Source of the DNA: RGIG8748 sp045578205
GTDB taxonomy: Bacteria > Bacillota > Clostridia > UMGS1810
Direction: 5' to 3'
NCBI GenBank assembly: GCA_045578205.1
Contig: JAZNJU010000064.1
Location: 1 to 26,627, forward strand
Length of the DNA stretch: 26,627 nt
Position numbers and translations under genes: made by a program. The notes beneath the pieces are model-generated. The model made no database searches, had not been told where the DNA came from, and was given only the letters and a program-made list of their open reading frames with translations. Shown here one piece after another: positions 5,853 to 14,724 of this stretch. Position 1 is the stretch's first letter. Every line of letters begins with the position of its first letter.

Positions 5853-6893
5853 ATGAACCACCTTATTGCACTTAAAAATATATGTAAAACTTTTGATGAT
5901 ACCGAGGTATTGAAAGGTATCAATCTGTATATAGATAAAAACGAATTTGTAACTTTGCTGGGGCCTTCGGGTTGCGGCAAGTCTACAATGCTTCGTATTA
6001 TTGCGGGTTTTGAAGAACCCACATCCGGAGATGTCATCTTTGAGGGAAACAGCATTTTGGATGTTCCGCCCTACGAAAGAACAGTAAACACTGTTTTTCA
6101 GAAGTATGCACTGTTTCCGCACCTCAATGTGGAAGACAACATTGCTTTCGGTCTTAAATTAAAGAAGACCCCGTCGGCGGAAATAAAGAAAAAAGTTTCA
6201 AAAATGCTCGAACTTGTAAACCTCAAAGGATTTGAAAAACGCTCCGTAAATGCACTTTCGGGCGGTCAGCAGCAGAGAGTTGCGATTGCCAGAGCACTTG
6301 TAAATGAGCCTTCCGTACTTCTTTTGGATGAGCCTTTGGCGGCATTGGATCTGAAACTGCGTCAATCTATGCAACTCGAACTTAAGAATATGCAAAAGGA
6401 ACTCGGAATTACCTTTATATATGTAACTCACGATCAGGAAGAAGCGCTCACCATGTCCGACACCGTGGTTGTTATGAAAGAGGGAACAATTCAGCAGATA
6501 GGCAAACCCACCGATATATACAACGAACCCAAAAACGCCTATGTTGCCGATTTTATAGGAAAGAGCAACATAATCGATTCTGTAATGCTTAAAGACTGCC
6601 TTGTAAAAATCGAGGGAGTTGAGTTTGAGTGTGTGGACAAAGGATTTGCAGAAAACGAAAAAGTGGATGTTGTTATACGTCCCGAGGATATATATCTTCT
6701 GGAACCCGACAAGGGAGAACTTCGCGGAGAGGTGGAGAGCGCCATATTCAAGGGAGTTCACTATGAAATGGTTGTTGTAACAGAAAACGGCAACAGATGG
6801 ATTATCCACGATACACTTCTTTTTGAACCCGGAACAAAGGTAAGTATATTTGCCAAACCATTTGACATACACGTTATGAAAAAGTCTGTCTGA
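5853..6893 (+). CDS. potA: Spermidine/putrescine ABC transporter, ATP-binding subunit
   Basis: A 346-residue ATPase powering polyamine import. Walker A is GPSGCGKST (37-45), the signature LSGGQQQ begins at 135, Walker B LLLDEP has D159/E160, and the H-loop lies in YVTHDQEEALTMSD. After about residue 240 comes the C-terminal TOBE-type regulatory domain seen in the PotA/MalK group (VIRPEDIYLL). A good Shine-Dalgarno (AAAGGAG) precedes the ATG. It is the first transporter gene of potABCD, 13 nt before potB. The close match of the whole cassette to the potABCD order and sequences supports the polyamine call over other PotA-like importers. Confidence 0.95.
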   Translation: MNHLIALKNICKTFDDTEVLKGINLYIDKNEFVTLLGPSGCGKSTMLRIIAGFEEPTSGDVIFEGNSILDVPPYERTVNTVFQKYALFPHLNVEDNIAFGLKLKKTPSAEIKKKVSKMLELVNLKGFEKRSVNALSGGQQQRVAIARALVNEPSVLLLDEPLAALDLKLRQSMQLELKNMQKELGITFIYVTHDQEEALTMSDTVVVMKEGTIQQIGKPTDIYNEPKNAYVADFIGKSNIIDSVMLKDCLVKIEGVEFECVDKGFAENEKVDVVIRPEDIYLLEPDKGELRGEVESAIFKGVHYEMVVVTENGNRWIIHDTLLFEPGTKVSIFAKPFDIHVMKKSV

Positions 6894-6906
6894 CGGGGGT
6901 GGGGTA

Positions 6907-7755
6907 ATGTATAAAAAATCTTTGTCATATCCTCATCTTGCGTGGATGGCTGTGTTTGTGCTGGTGCCCATTGCAATAATATTTCTCTACAGTATAAATG
7001 TATTTACCACAGGAGGAGAGGGCGGTTTCTCTTTTGTCAATTATCAAAAACTCTTTAGTGATACACTGTATTTAAAAACTTTTGGCTATTCTTTGTGGAT
7101 AGCGCTTTTAAGTACGGTTTTTTGCCTTGGTTTCGGTTATCCTGTGTCCTATATTCTCGCAAAGAGAGAAAAGGAAAGGCTGAAAAAAGGAAAAAAATCC
7201 AGTACAATGTTTATGCTCTTTGTAATGCCCATGTGGATGAATATGATGCTTCGCACATACTCCTGGCTTACAATCCTTGAAGACAACGGACTTTTAAATA
7301 CCGTTCTTGCCTTTGTGGGTCTGCCCAAGGTGAGCATACTCTACACTACACCTGCGGTAGTTTTGGGAATGGTGTACGATTTTATACCTTTTATGATACT
7401 TCCCATCTATTCTGTTCTGGTGAAGATAGATTCCAGTATCAAAGAGGCTGCAGAAGATTTGGGCGCAAATCCCTTGAGAGTATTTTTCAAGGTAACTCTT
7501 CCAATGAGTCTTCCCGGCGTAGTTTCGGGAATTAATATGGTGTTTTTGCCATCCATAACCACATTCTATATTTCAAATATTTTCGGCGGAGGACACACAA
7601 TGCTTGTGGGTAACCTTATTGAACGCCAGTTTCTTGGAGCAAGCGACTGGAGTTACGGCTCTGCCATGGCAATAGTTATGATGATTCTCATGTTTATATC
7701 CATGAGATTTATGAACCTTGTTGATAAAGGCAACAAACAGATGGAAATGTTTTAG
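6907..7755 (+). CDS. potB: Spermidine/putrescine ABC transporter, permease subunit
   Basis: A 282-residue membrane protein with about six transmembrane helices, the first at residues 10-33. The cytoplasmic EAA loop that docks onto the ATPase is KEAAEDLGANPLRVFFKVTLP (EAA at 180-182). The segment FVMPMWMNMMLRTYSWLTIL is characteristic of PotB. A G-rich Shine-Dalgarno (GGGGTGGGG) sits just before the ATG, directly after the potA stop. It forms the translocation pore with PotC. Confidence 0.95.
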   Translation: MYKKSLSYPHLAWMAVFVLVPIAIIFLYSINVFTTGGEGGFSFVNYQKLFSDTLYLKTFGYSLWIALLSTVFCLGFGYPVSYILAKREKERLKKGKKSSTMFMLFVMPMWMNMMLRTYSWLTILEDNGLLNTVLAFVGLPKVSILYTTPAVVLGMVYDFIPFMILPIYSVLVKIDSSIKEAAEDLGANPLRVFFKVTLPMSLPGVVSGINMVFLPSITTFYISNIFGGGHTMLVGNLIERQFLGASDWSYGSAMAIVMMILMFISMRFMNLVDKGNKQMEMF

Positions 7756-7779
7756 AAACCCGAGAAAGGAGAACGTCAA

Positions 7780-8583
7780 TTGAAAAGAGGAAAATTTCGC
7801 AGAATATTGGAAAGTATATATTTGTATGCTATGTTTATGTTTCTGTATATCCCCATAGTCATTCTCATGGTCTTTTCATTTAACGAATCCAAATCGCGAG
7901 GTGTCTGGGGCGGTTTTTCCTTAAAGTGGTATTCGGAAATGCTTTCGGATTCCGCACTTATGTCGGCACTTACCACCACCCTTATTGTGGGTGTACTTTC
8001 CGCACTTATTTCCTGCGTTCTCGGAACTGCGGCGGCAATAGGAATACAGGGCTTTCGAAAAAAGAAAGTCAGAAATATAATAAACGCTGTCACAAACATC
8101 CCCATGGTGTCAAGCGAACTTGTAATCGGTGTGTCGCTTATGCTTCTTTTCATAGCGCACAATATCCCGAGCGGTATGCTTACAATGCTTTTGGCACACA
8201 TAACATTCAATATTCCGTATGTAATACTCTCTGTAACACCGAAACTTGTTCAGTTGGACAACAATCTCTACGAAGCGGCGGTTGACCTTGGCGCGAAACC
8301 ATGGTACGCATTTAAAAAAGTAGTTCTTCCCGAGATAATGCCCGGAGTTATAAACGGACTTCTTATGGCGTTTACTTTGTCCATAGACGACTTTGTAATA
8401 AGTTTCTTCACCACAGGTAACGGAGTTACTAATCTTTCGATATATGTATATACTACGGCAAAGAGATTAAATCCAAAGATAAATGCTCTTTCCACGGTAA
8501 TGTTTGTTGTGATAATGCTTCTTCTCTTTATTCTGAATAAGCGAACTTCAAAAGACAAAGATTCCAACGTGCTTATTAATTAA
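7780..8583 (+). CDS. potC: Spermidine/putrescine ABC transporter, permease subunit
   Basis: A 267-residue permease with about six membrane segments, the partner of PotB. The EAA loop is YEAAVDLGAKPWYAFKKVVLP (EAA at 165-167), and FTLSIDDFVISFFTTG near the C-terminus is a PotC hallmark. The start codon is TTG at 7780, supported by AAAGGAG 8 nt upstream; no in-frame ATG is near. The gap to potB is 24 nt. Confidence 0.95.
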   Translation: MKRGKFRRILESIYLYAMFMFLYIPIVILMVFSFNESKSRGVWGGFSLKWYSEMLSDSALMSALTTTLIVGVLSALISCVLGTAAAIGIQGFRKKKVRNIINAVTNIPMVSSELVIGVSLMLLFIAHNIPSGMLTMLLAHITFNIPYVILSVTPKLVQLDNNLYEAAVDLGAKPWYAFKKVVLPEIMPGVINGLLMAFTLSIDDFVISFFTTGNGVTNLSIYVYTTAKRLNPKINALSTVMFVVIMLLLFILNKRTSKDKDSNVLIN

Positions 8584-8621
8584 CAGCACATATTACAGAT
8601 GGATTTTAAGGAGGAAACAAC

Positions 8622-9659
8622 ATGAAAAAATTATTGGCTCTTGCACTTTGCATTTGCATGACAGTACCTTTTTTTGCAGGTTGCGGCAAAAAGACCACCA
8701 TATATGTCTACAATGTCGGCGACTACATCGATGAAAATGTAATAGAGATGTTTGAAAAAGAATATCCCCACATAAATGTAAATTACGAAACATACTATAC
8801 AAACGAAGAAATGCACGCCAAGGTTATGACCGGCAGAACAAACTACGATGTTGTTTTTCCCTCCGACTATATGGTGGAGCGTATGATTGCGGAAGATATG
8901 CTTCTCAAAATCAATTTTGACAATATTCCCAACTACAAGAACATAGGCGATGAGTTCAAAAACCTTGCCTATGACCCAAAGAGTGAATACAGCGTTCCCT
9001 ACATGTGGGGAACCATGGGAATTCTCTACAATAAAGATATGGTAGACGAAAAAGATATGGACAGTTGGGCATGTATGTACGACTCGAAGTACAAGGATAA
9101 AATATTTATGCTTGATTCCGAACGAGATATGATATCCATAACATTGAAAAGCCTCGGATACTCCATGAACAGTGACAATGACAAGGAACTCAAAAAGGCA
9201 GAAGAAGCACTCACAAAGCAGAAACCTCTTGTCAAGGCATACTGCGGAGACGAAGTTAAAGACAAAATGGTAGCAAATGAAGGCGCCATGACAATAGCCT
9301 GGTCGGGTGATGCTTTCTATTGTATGGACCTCAACGATTCTCTTGCATACTCCGTACCCAAGGAGGGCTCAAACCTTTGGTTTGACAGTATGGTAATCCC
9401 CAAAACAAGCAAACATCAGGAAGAGGCGGAACTCTTTATAGACTTTATGTGCCGTCCCGAGATTGCAAAAATGAATGCGGAGTATATAGGTTATTCCACT
9501 GCAAACAACGCAGGCAGAGACCTTTTGGAAGACTCTGTTAAAAACAACACTCTGCGATACCCCGATATCAGCAAACTGGAAAACATGGAAATATTCACCT
9601 ATGACCCCGAACTTGCCAAAAAACATACCGATTTGTGGAGCAGGGTAAAGGTTAAGTAA
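8622..9659 (+). CDS. potD: Spermidine/putrescine-binding lipoprotein
   Basis: A 345-residue extracellular solute-binding protein. The N-terminus is a lipoprotein signal with lipobox FAGC and lipidated C21, so it would be anchored to the outer face of the membrane. TIYVYNVGDYIDENVIEMFEKEY starts the periplasmic-binding fold, and TNYDVVFPSDYMVERMI matches PotD. Acidic and aromatic residues such as those in WSGDAFYCMDL are of the kind that hold the polyamine. The Shine-Dalgarno is AAGGAGG. It ends the operon; I see no clear terminator after it, and the acpP promoter follows at once, so some read-through into acpP is possible. Confidence 0.95.
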   Translation: MKKLLALALCICMTVPFFAGCGKKTTIYVYNVGDYIDENVIEMFEKEYPHINVNYETYYTNEEMHAKVMTGRTNYDVVFPSDYMVERMIAEDMLLKINFDNIPNYKNIGDEFKNLAYDPKSEYSVPYMWGTMGILYNKDMVDEKDMDSWACMYDSKYKDKIFMLDSERDMISITLKSLGYSMNSDNDKELKKAEEALTKQKPLVKAYCGDEVKDKMVANEGAMTIAWSGDAFYCMDLNDSLAYSVPKEGSNLWFDSMVIPKTSKHQEEAELFIDFMCRPEIAKMNAEYIGYSTANNAGRDLLEDSVKNNTLRYPDISKLENMEIFTYDPELAKKHTDLWSRVKVK

Positions 9660-9666
9660 AAAAGAC

Positions 9667-9705
9667 TTGCATTTTTTGGTTAGACAATATATACTATCAT
9701 AGTAT
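9667..9705 (+). promoter_or_regulatory. acpP promoter with overlapping palindrome
   Basis: TTGCAT (9667-9672), a 17-nt spacer and TATACT (9690-9695) form a promoter. A perfect 7-bp inverted repeat, ATACTAT-C-ATAGTAT (9691-9705), covers the -10 box and predicted start point. It does not match the FapR or FabT operator patterns I know. Confidence 0.75.
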
Positions 9706-9754
9706 GGAAGTGGAAACACTTTATATAGAATTTTCTTTTGGAGGTGAAATTTAG

Positions 9755-9988
9755 ATGGCACTTGAAAAAATTAAGGAAATCCTTATAGACCAACTTGGAG
9801 TTGATGAAAGCGAAATAACTCCCGATGCTTCTTTCATTGATGATTTGGGAGCAGATTCTTTGGATATAGTTGAACTTATCATGACTATGGAGGAGGAATT
9901 CGGTATCGAAATCCCCGAGGAAGAAGTAGAGAGCCTCACAACTGTAGGCGCTGCTGCTGAATATATCAAGGCACATTCTGATATGTAA
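9755..9988 (+). CDS. acpP: Acyl carrier protein
   Basis: A 77-residue acidic four-helix protein that carries growing fatty acyl chains on a phosphopantetheine arm. The attachment serine is S35 in GADSLDIVE. Length, acidity and the C-terminal VGAAAEYI are typical of AcpP. GGAGGTGA precedes the ATG. It has its own promoter and is followed by rnc after about 30 nt; acpP-rnc is a common Gram-positive neighbourhood. Confidence 0.97.
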   Translation: MALEKIKEILIDQLGVDESEITPDASFIDDLGADSLDIVELIMTMEEEFGIEIPEEEVESLTTVGAAAEYIKAHSDM

Positions 9989-10019
9989 GCCTTGCGAGAA
10001 TGACATAAGGATGCATAAA

Positions 10020-10709
10020 ATGGCAGATATTAAAATACTTGAGGGTAACCTGGGTTACACTTTCAAAGATGTTTCACTACTTAAAAATGCTTTGGTACAC
10101 CCCTCATATCTGAATGAACGAAATGTTGAGAGAATATATTCAAACCAAAGGCTTGAATTCTTTGGCGATTCCGTGCTTTCTTTGGCTGTGAGTGAATACA
10201 TCTTCAAGAATCTCACTTTCTTTCCCGAGGGAAAACTTACGGAACTGCGCGCCAAGGTTGTGTGCGAGGAGTCCCTTGCCAAAATGGCACAAAGGCTTGA
10301 AATAGGACCTCATCTTCTTCTCGGAAAAGGTGAAACCAAATCAATGGGCAGCCAAAGACCGTCCACTCTTTCGGACGCTATGGAGGCAATAATCGGCGCA
10401 GTGTATCTCGACGGCGGTTATGAAAGTGCACAGAGGCTTGTTCTTTCAAATCTTGCGGAGGATATCAAGAAGTACTCATCGGATACCGACTATATGACCA
10501 ATTTTAAGTCGGAACTTCAGGAGTATGTTCAGTCCGAAGGATTGGAACTTCACTATGAAGTTTTGGGTGAGACAGGTCCCGAACATGCAAAGTGCTATGA
10601 GGTATGTGCCGTGGTAAACGGCAAAAGGTACACTTCCGCCAAAGGTCCCAGCAAGAAAAAGGCGGAGTTAGAAGCAGCAAAACACGCGTATAAAACATTA
10701 ACAGAATAA
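10020..10709 (+). CDS. rnc: Ribonuclease III
   Basis: A 229-residue double-strand-specific endoribonuclease that processes rRNA precursors and mRNA hairpins. The signature NQRLEFFGD spans 42-50 with E46 and D50; the second metal-binding pair is D119/E122 in DAMEAIIGAVYLDGG. A C-terminal double-stranded RNA-binding domain covers about 158-226, ending GPSKKKAELEAAKHAY. I chose the ATG at 10020 because AAGG (10007-10010) is 9 nt upstream; an in-frame ATG at 10011 is too close to that site. It is co-transcribed with acpP and ends at a strong terminator. The pnp leader hairpin is a candidate substrate. Confidence 0.96.
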   Translation: MADIKILEGNLGYTFKDVSLLKNALVHPSYLNERNVERIYSNQRLEFFGDSVLSLAVSEYIFKNLTFFPEGKLTELRAKVVCEESLAKMAQRLEIGPHLLLGKGETKSMGSQRPSTLSDAMEAIIGAVYLDGGYESAQRLVLSNLAEDIKKYSSDTDYMTNFKSELQEYVQSEGLELHYEVLGETGPEHAKCYEVCAVVNGKRYTSAKGPSKKKAELEAAKHAYKTLTE

Positions 10710-10711
10710 TC

Positions 10712-10754
10712 AAAAGGATGCAGAAGTTTAAAGTTAACTTCCGCATCCTTTTTT
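10712..10754. terminator. Bidirectional terminator between rnc and malQ
   Basis: AAAAGGATGC-A-GAAGTT (10712-10728) pairs with AACTTC-C-GCATCCTTTT (10736-10752) with one A-C mismatch. A T-run follows on the + strand, and a shorter one follows on the - strand after malQ. Confidence 0.9.
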
Positions 10755-10755
10755 G

Positions 10756-12249
10756 TCACTTCGGACATCTGTCATACAGTGCAGTTATCTCTTTTAAAAA
10801 TTCTGCTGCATCCTTTGTAAGCATTTCTTTTTTTACTCTCCAAGTCCAGTTTCCCGAATCTGTGCCGGGTGTGTTTATCCGAGCCTCGCTTCCGAGACCC
10901 AGTATATCCCACAGGGGTAAAATTACCGTTTTGGCAGGCGAACGCAAAACAGAGCATAAGAGAGATTTGTAGATTTCTTTGTCGGGGGAGTGGAAATTCC
11001 ATACGTATTTTCGAATGTTGTGTCTGGTGTCTTTGCCCATACTTTCAAACCAGGATTGTATGGGTTCGTTGTCGTGGGTCCCCGTGTATGCCACACAGTT
11101 TTCGGGGTAGTTGTGGGGCAGATAATCTGAAGAAATCCCCGTATCTCTTTCGTCAAATGCAAATTCCAATACCTTTATTCCCGCAAAACCGCACTTTCTA
11201 AGAAGTTCTTTTACTTCCTCGGTTATAAATCCCAAGTCCTCGGCAACGATATTTTTTCTGCCCAGTTTCCTCTCCACTGCTAGGAACAATTCTTCTTTCG
11301 GACCTTGCTCCCACTTTCCCGAGCGGGCATTTTTGGCACCAAAGGGTATGGAGTAGTATTTCTCGAAACCGCGGAAGTGGTCAATCCTGAGGCAGTCAAA
11401 CAAGCGGAAACTGTATTTAATGCGCATTACCCACCAGGAGTAATCGTCTTTTTTGTGAACTTCCCAGTTGTAGAGGGGGTTGCCCCACAGTTGTCCGTCC
11501 TCGCTGAAACCGTCGGGAGGACACCCTGCCACGTGGGTTGGAATCAAGTTTTCGTCAAGGCGGAAAAGGTGAGGATTTGCCCACACATCACTGCTGTCGC
11601 CCGATACATATATGGGCATATCTCCCATAATTTCTATTCCCAGACCGTTTGCGTATTTTTTGAGTTTATCCCACTGGGAAAAGAACTTGAATTGCACAAA
11701 TTTCCAAAAATCAGTCTCTTTGGAGAGGGTAATTCTGTATTTTTCCAATGCTTCCGGCTTTCTTCTGCGTATGCCCTCTTCCCAGTGGAGGGAACTCATA
11801 TTCCCAAAGTGATATTTAAGCGCCATGAAGAGACTGTAATCTTCCAGCCAGAACTCATTTTCCAAAACGAAATTTTTGTATTCTTCCTCGTTTGAAGAGT
11901 TCCACTGCTCAAACGCTTTGTACAACAGAGTGTACCTATGATTGAATTGAAGTGAATAATCAACATAGCCGTCATTTTTACAGGAGAGCACATTACATTC
12001 TTCTTTTGAAATAAGACCCTCATCCGCAAGGTCATCAAGGCTTATCATGTAGGGGTTTCCCGCAAACGCCGAAAAGGACTGATAGGGGGAATCTCCGTAT
12101 CCCGTATGACCCAGGGGGAGAATTTGCCAGTAACTCTGACCGCTTTCTTTAAGAAAATCCACAAAGTCATAGGCACTTTTTGAAAAACATCCAATGCCCC
12201 CGTCCGAGGGCAGTGAAGTTATGGGCAGAAGTACGCCTGATTTTTTCAT
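10756..12249 (-). CDS. malQ: 4-alpha-glucanotransferase (amylomaltase)
   Basis: A 497-residue GH77 enzyme that transfers glucan segments between maltodextrins and releases glucose. The N-terminus GVLLPITSLPSDGGIG and ILPLGHTGYGDSPYQSFSAFAGNPY are family signatures. Catalytic residues are D290 (LRIDHFRG), E337 (VAEDLGF) and D393 (GTHDNE), nearly the same numbers as in Thermus amylomaltase. It is last in a four-gene - strand operon, and its ATG overlaps the TGA of the upstream phosphatase gene as ATGA, indicating translational coupling. Together with glycogen phosphorylase it would turn maltose into glucose and glucose-1-phosphate. Confidence 0.96.
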   Translation of the reverse strand: MKKSGVLLPITSLPSDGGIGCFSKSAYDFVDFLKESGQSYWQILPLGHTGYGDSPYQSFSAFAGNPYMISLDDLADEGLISKEECNVLSCKNDGYVDYSLQFNHRYTLLYKAFEQWNSSNEEEYKNFVLENEFWLEDYSLFMALKYHFGNMSSLHWEEGIRRRKPEALEKYRITLSKETDFWKFVQFKFFSQWDKLKKYANGLGIEIMGDMPIYVSGDSSDVWANPHLFRLDENLIPTHVAGCPPDGFSEDGQLWGNPLYNWEVHKKDDYSWWVMRIKYSFRLFDCLRIDHFRGFEKYYSIPFGAKNARSGKWEQGPKEELFLAVERKLGRKNIVAEDLGFITEEVKELLRKCGFAGIKVLEFAFDERDTGISSDYLPHNYPENCVAYTGTHDNEPIQSWFESMGKDTRHNIRKYVWNFHSPDKEIYKSLLCSVLRSPAKTVILPLWDILGLGSEARINTPGTDSGNWTWRVKKEMLTKDAAEFLKEITALYDRCPK

Positions 12250-13058
12250 ACAACACCTCTTTCAAAATTTGCCGTTACGGCATAGTGGTCGGATACAACG
12301 GGAAAGTTCACACCGTCAAACATCGTTGAACATTCCCGTACGTTTAGTTTTTCTTTGGAGAATATATAGTCTATGCGGAGATTATCTTTTTGTTTCCACC
12401 CCGCAATGGGCCCCACGACAGTGTGGTGACCGTTTTTTTTATCTGCCATGTTATAAAAATCATTCCATCCGAGAGATGTGACATAGTCATATCCCTCGTT
12501 TTCTGCACTGTCGGGGGAATTGAAGTCCCCGAGAATAATCACATCTTTGTATGGTAAAAGGTGCTCATTTAATTTATCAAACTGTTTCGCAAAAGGTTCA
12601 TACTCATCCTGCCACCATCCCAGATGTGCAGTGCAGAAATTCATACCATAGATTTTTACAACCAATGCCTTTCGCTTTTTCCAATCCTGATATTTTTGAG
12701 TATTGCTTATTACAAAAGATTCCAGAAACTGTATGGGCTCCAAAGAAAGAAATGCAAGTCCTTCGTCGAATTTGCTGTATCCTTGTTTTATGGGGCACCA
12801 GACAAAATTGTAGTTTATCCCTTTTTCTGAGAGAAGTTCAGTTACCGCAATTGCATGGTTGTCTTCTTTCAGCGGAACTTCACCCGAGGAAAAACCAAGG
12901 CAGTGGGATGACACCACGGGGGAGGTGCTTGTTTGGTTAACCTCTTGAAGGGCTATTACCTGCGGAAGAACCCTGGAAATCCCGTCTGCAAAGATACTCA
13001 GTTTCTCAGCGTAATTTTCTTCCAGCAGACTGTGGGTATTCAAAGTGAGAATTTTCAT
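12246..13058 (-). CDS. mapP: Endonuclease/exonuclease/phosphatase-fold hydrolase, probable maltose-6'-phosphate phosphatase
   Basis: A 270-residue protein with the EEP fold: LTLNTHS (4-10), ALQEVN with E39, the FCTAHLGWWQDE segment, GDFNSPDS, and the terminal SDHYAV metal-binding motif. The fold covers nucleases and phosphatases, so sequence alone is ambiguous. Context decides: it lies between a maltose/glucose-type PTS permease and malQ, as in Enterococcus faecalis where MapP, of this family, converts maltose-6'-phosphate to maltose. No signal peptide is present, matching a cytoplasmic substrate. I chose the ATG at 13058, 13 nt after the PTS stop; the frame opens earlier, at 13085, but that would overlap the PTS gene and add nine residues. 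Its ribosome binding site is weak, and translation may be coupled. Confidence 0.7.
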   Translation of the reverse strand: MKILTLNTHSLLEENYAEKLSIFADGISRVLPQVIALQEVNQTSTSPVVSSHCLGFSSGEVPLKEDNHAIAVTELLSEKGINYNFVWCPIKQGYSKFDEGLAFLSLEPIQFLESFVISNTQKYQDWKKRKALVVKIYGMNFCTAHLGWWQDEYEPFAKQFDKLNEHLLPYKDVIILGDFNSPDSAENEGYDYVTSLGWNDFYNMADKKNGHHTVVGPIAGWKQKDNLRIDYIFSKEKLNVRECSTMFDGVNFPVVSDHYAVTANFERGVV

Positions 13059-13071
13059 ATATTCATCTCGT

Positions 13072-14721
13072 TTATAAAATATCATTTATATCCGATTTAA
13101 GCACATCGGCTTTGGGGCCGTACACTGCCTGGATGCCTGTTCCTTTTCGGATTACGCCCAGAGCGCCCTCTTTTTTCCATTCGTCATCAGAGGCAACTTT
13201 GCCCTCGTCTTTGACGGTCACGCGAAGCCTTGTCATACAGGCATCCACAAGAGTGATGTTTTCCCTGCCGCCAAGAAGAGAGATTATTCTTTCTGCCTGT
13301 GAATCTTCTTTTATTGTCTTTTCATTGTTCTCGGAAACCTCGGCAGGTGTATCCGTGTAGTTACCCAGCCGTCCGGGAGTAGCATAGCGAAATTTACCTA
13401 TCATATAGTAACTTACAAAGTATCCGAGTATAAAGAATATTACAACACATATCACAAAGTTCACAAAGTCTCCCAGAAGACCTGCCCGTATTGAAATGGG
13501 AAGTCTTGTGGCAAGTTCAAGATTTCCAAATGAGTGAAGGCGCAGGTTTACAATTCCCGAAGCGGCAAAGGCAAGTCCCTGAAGCACAGAATAGACAATA
13601 TACAGTGGTATGGCACAGAACATAAACATGAATTCAAGAGGTTCTGTTACACCGGTTAGAAATACAGCAAGGGATGCCGAGAAGAACATAGAACGGTACG
13701 CGTGACGTTTTTCCTTGTCCACTCTTTTGTACATTGCCAATGCAACACCAAGCAAAAGTCCCGTAGCACCTATCATCTGACCCACTTTAAAACGGGCGGG
13801 GGTAACGGTTTCCAAAAGGTTCTGATAGGACATCGTATCTCCTGCATCCTTGAAGTTTATAAGGTCCGAAACCCAGGCGAGCCACAGCGGATCCTGACCG
13901 AACACTTCCGTGCCTGCACTTACACCCGTCTGCACAATGTAGGTACCGCCAAAGGATGTGTAGTTCATTGGAATTGTGAGCATATGGTGAAGACCAAAGG
14001 GGAGAAGAAGTCTTTCCAAAGTTCCGTATATAAAGGGTGCAAGAAGCGGAGAATTGTCCTGTGAATTTGCAATCCAGATACCGAAAGAGTTTATGCCAAG
14101 TTGAACAAAGGGCCAGACCACAGCAAGGATAAGAGCAACAATGGAGGACCAGAGAATTACAACAAGAGGTACAAATCTTTTTCCGTTAAAGAACGAGAGG
14201 GCATCGGGCAGTTTTCTGTAGTTGTAGTATTTGTTGTAGACAATACCTCCCACAAACCCCGCTATGATACCAACGAAAACACCCATATTAAGCGCAGGGG
14301 AACCCAGAACGGATGTGAAGTAACCGTTTACGGCAATTTCCTGACCAAAGAGAGTACGTGTGGTTGCGTCGGGGTTTGCAAGCATATCCGAAGTCACTCC
14401 GAAGATTGACCCCGTGATTCTGTTTATAAGGATGAAGCAAAGAAGTGCCGCAAAAGCACCGCCCGAACGTTCCTTTGCCCATGAACCGCCTATTGCAACG
14501 GCAAAAAGGACATTCAGATTTCCGATTATTGCCCAGCCTATTTCTTCAAGTATGCTGGCAATACGCCCCACAATAAAGGAAGTTCCGCCCAACATTGCAA
14601 TGAGTTTTCCTATACTTATCATAATTCCCGCGGCGGGCATTACGGCGATTACCACCATAAGCACCTTTCCGAGTTTTTGCAGAAAATCAAATGTTCCGCT
14701 TCGTTTTTGGAGTTGCGCCAT
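13072..14721 (-). CDS. PTS maltose/glucose-type transporter, EIICB
   Basis: A 549-residue sugar transporter that phosphorylates its substrate during uptake. The EIIC membrane domain (about 1-430) includes MPAAGIMISIGKLI and LERLLLPFGLHHMLTIPMNYTSFGG, typical of the glucose/maltose (MalX/MalT) group. After a charged linker comes EIIB (about 465-549) with the phospho-cysteine C495 in DACMTRLRV. There is no EIIA domain, so it must use a separate EIIA-Glc type protein not in this window. It starts 3 nt after glgP and precedes the MapP-like phosphatase. Context favours maltose, though glucose or another glucoside is possible. A malT name would follow from the context, but I leave the symbol blank. 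Confidence 0.9.
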   Translation of the reverse strand: MAQLQKRSGTFDFLQKLGKVLMVVIAVMPAAGIMISIGKLIAMLGGTSFIVGRIASILEEIGWAIIGNLNVLFAVAIGGSWAKERSGGAFAALLCFILINRITGSIFGVTSDMLANPDATTRTLFGQEIAVNGYFTSVLGSPALNMGVFVGIIAGFVGGIVYNKYYNYRKLPDALSFFNGKRFVPLVVILWSSIVALILAVVWPFVQLGINSFGIWIANSQDNSPLLAPFIYGTLERLLLPFGLHHMLTIPMNYTSFGGTYIVQTGVSAGTEVFGQDPLWLAWVSDLINFKDAGDTMSYQNLLETVTPARFKVGQMIGATGLLLGVALAMYKRVDKEKRHAYRSMFFSASLAVFLTGVTEPLEFMFMFCAIPLYIVYSVLQGLAFAASGIVNLRLHSFGNLELATRLPISIRAGLLGDFVNFVICVVIFFILGYFVSYYMIGKFRYATPGRLGNYTDTPAEVSENNEKTIKEDSQAERIISLLGGRENITLVDACMTRLRVTVKDEGKVASDDEWKKEGALGVIRKGTGIQAVYGPKADVLKSDINDIL

Positions 14722-14724
14722 AGT

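Noticed and set aside
6198..6872. 224-codon ORF antisense to potA
   Set aside because: potA is unambiguous on the + strand; the antisense product is a compositional shadow.
11305..11895. 196-codon + strand ORF inside malQ
   Set aside because: malQ has all catalytic residues in the opposite strand; the shadow has no family similarity or ribosome binding site.
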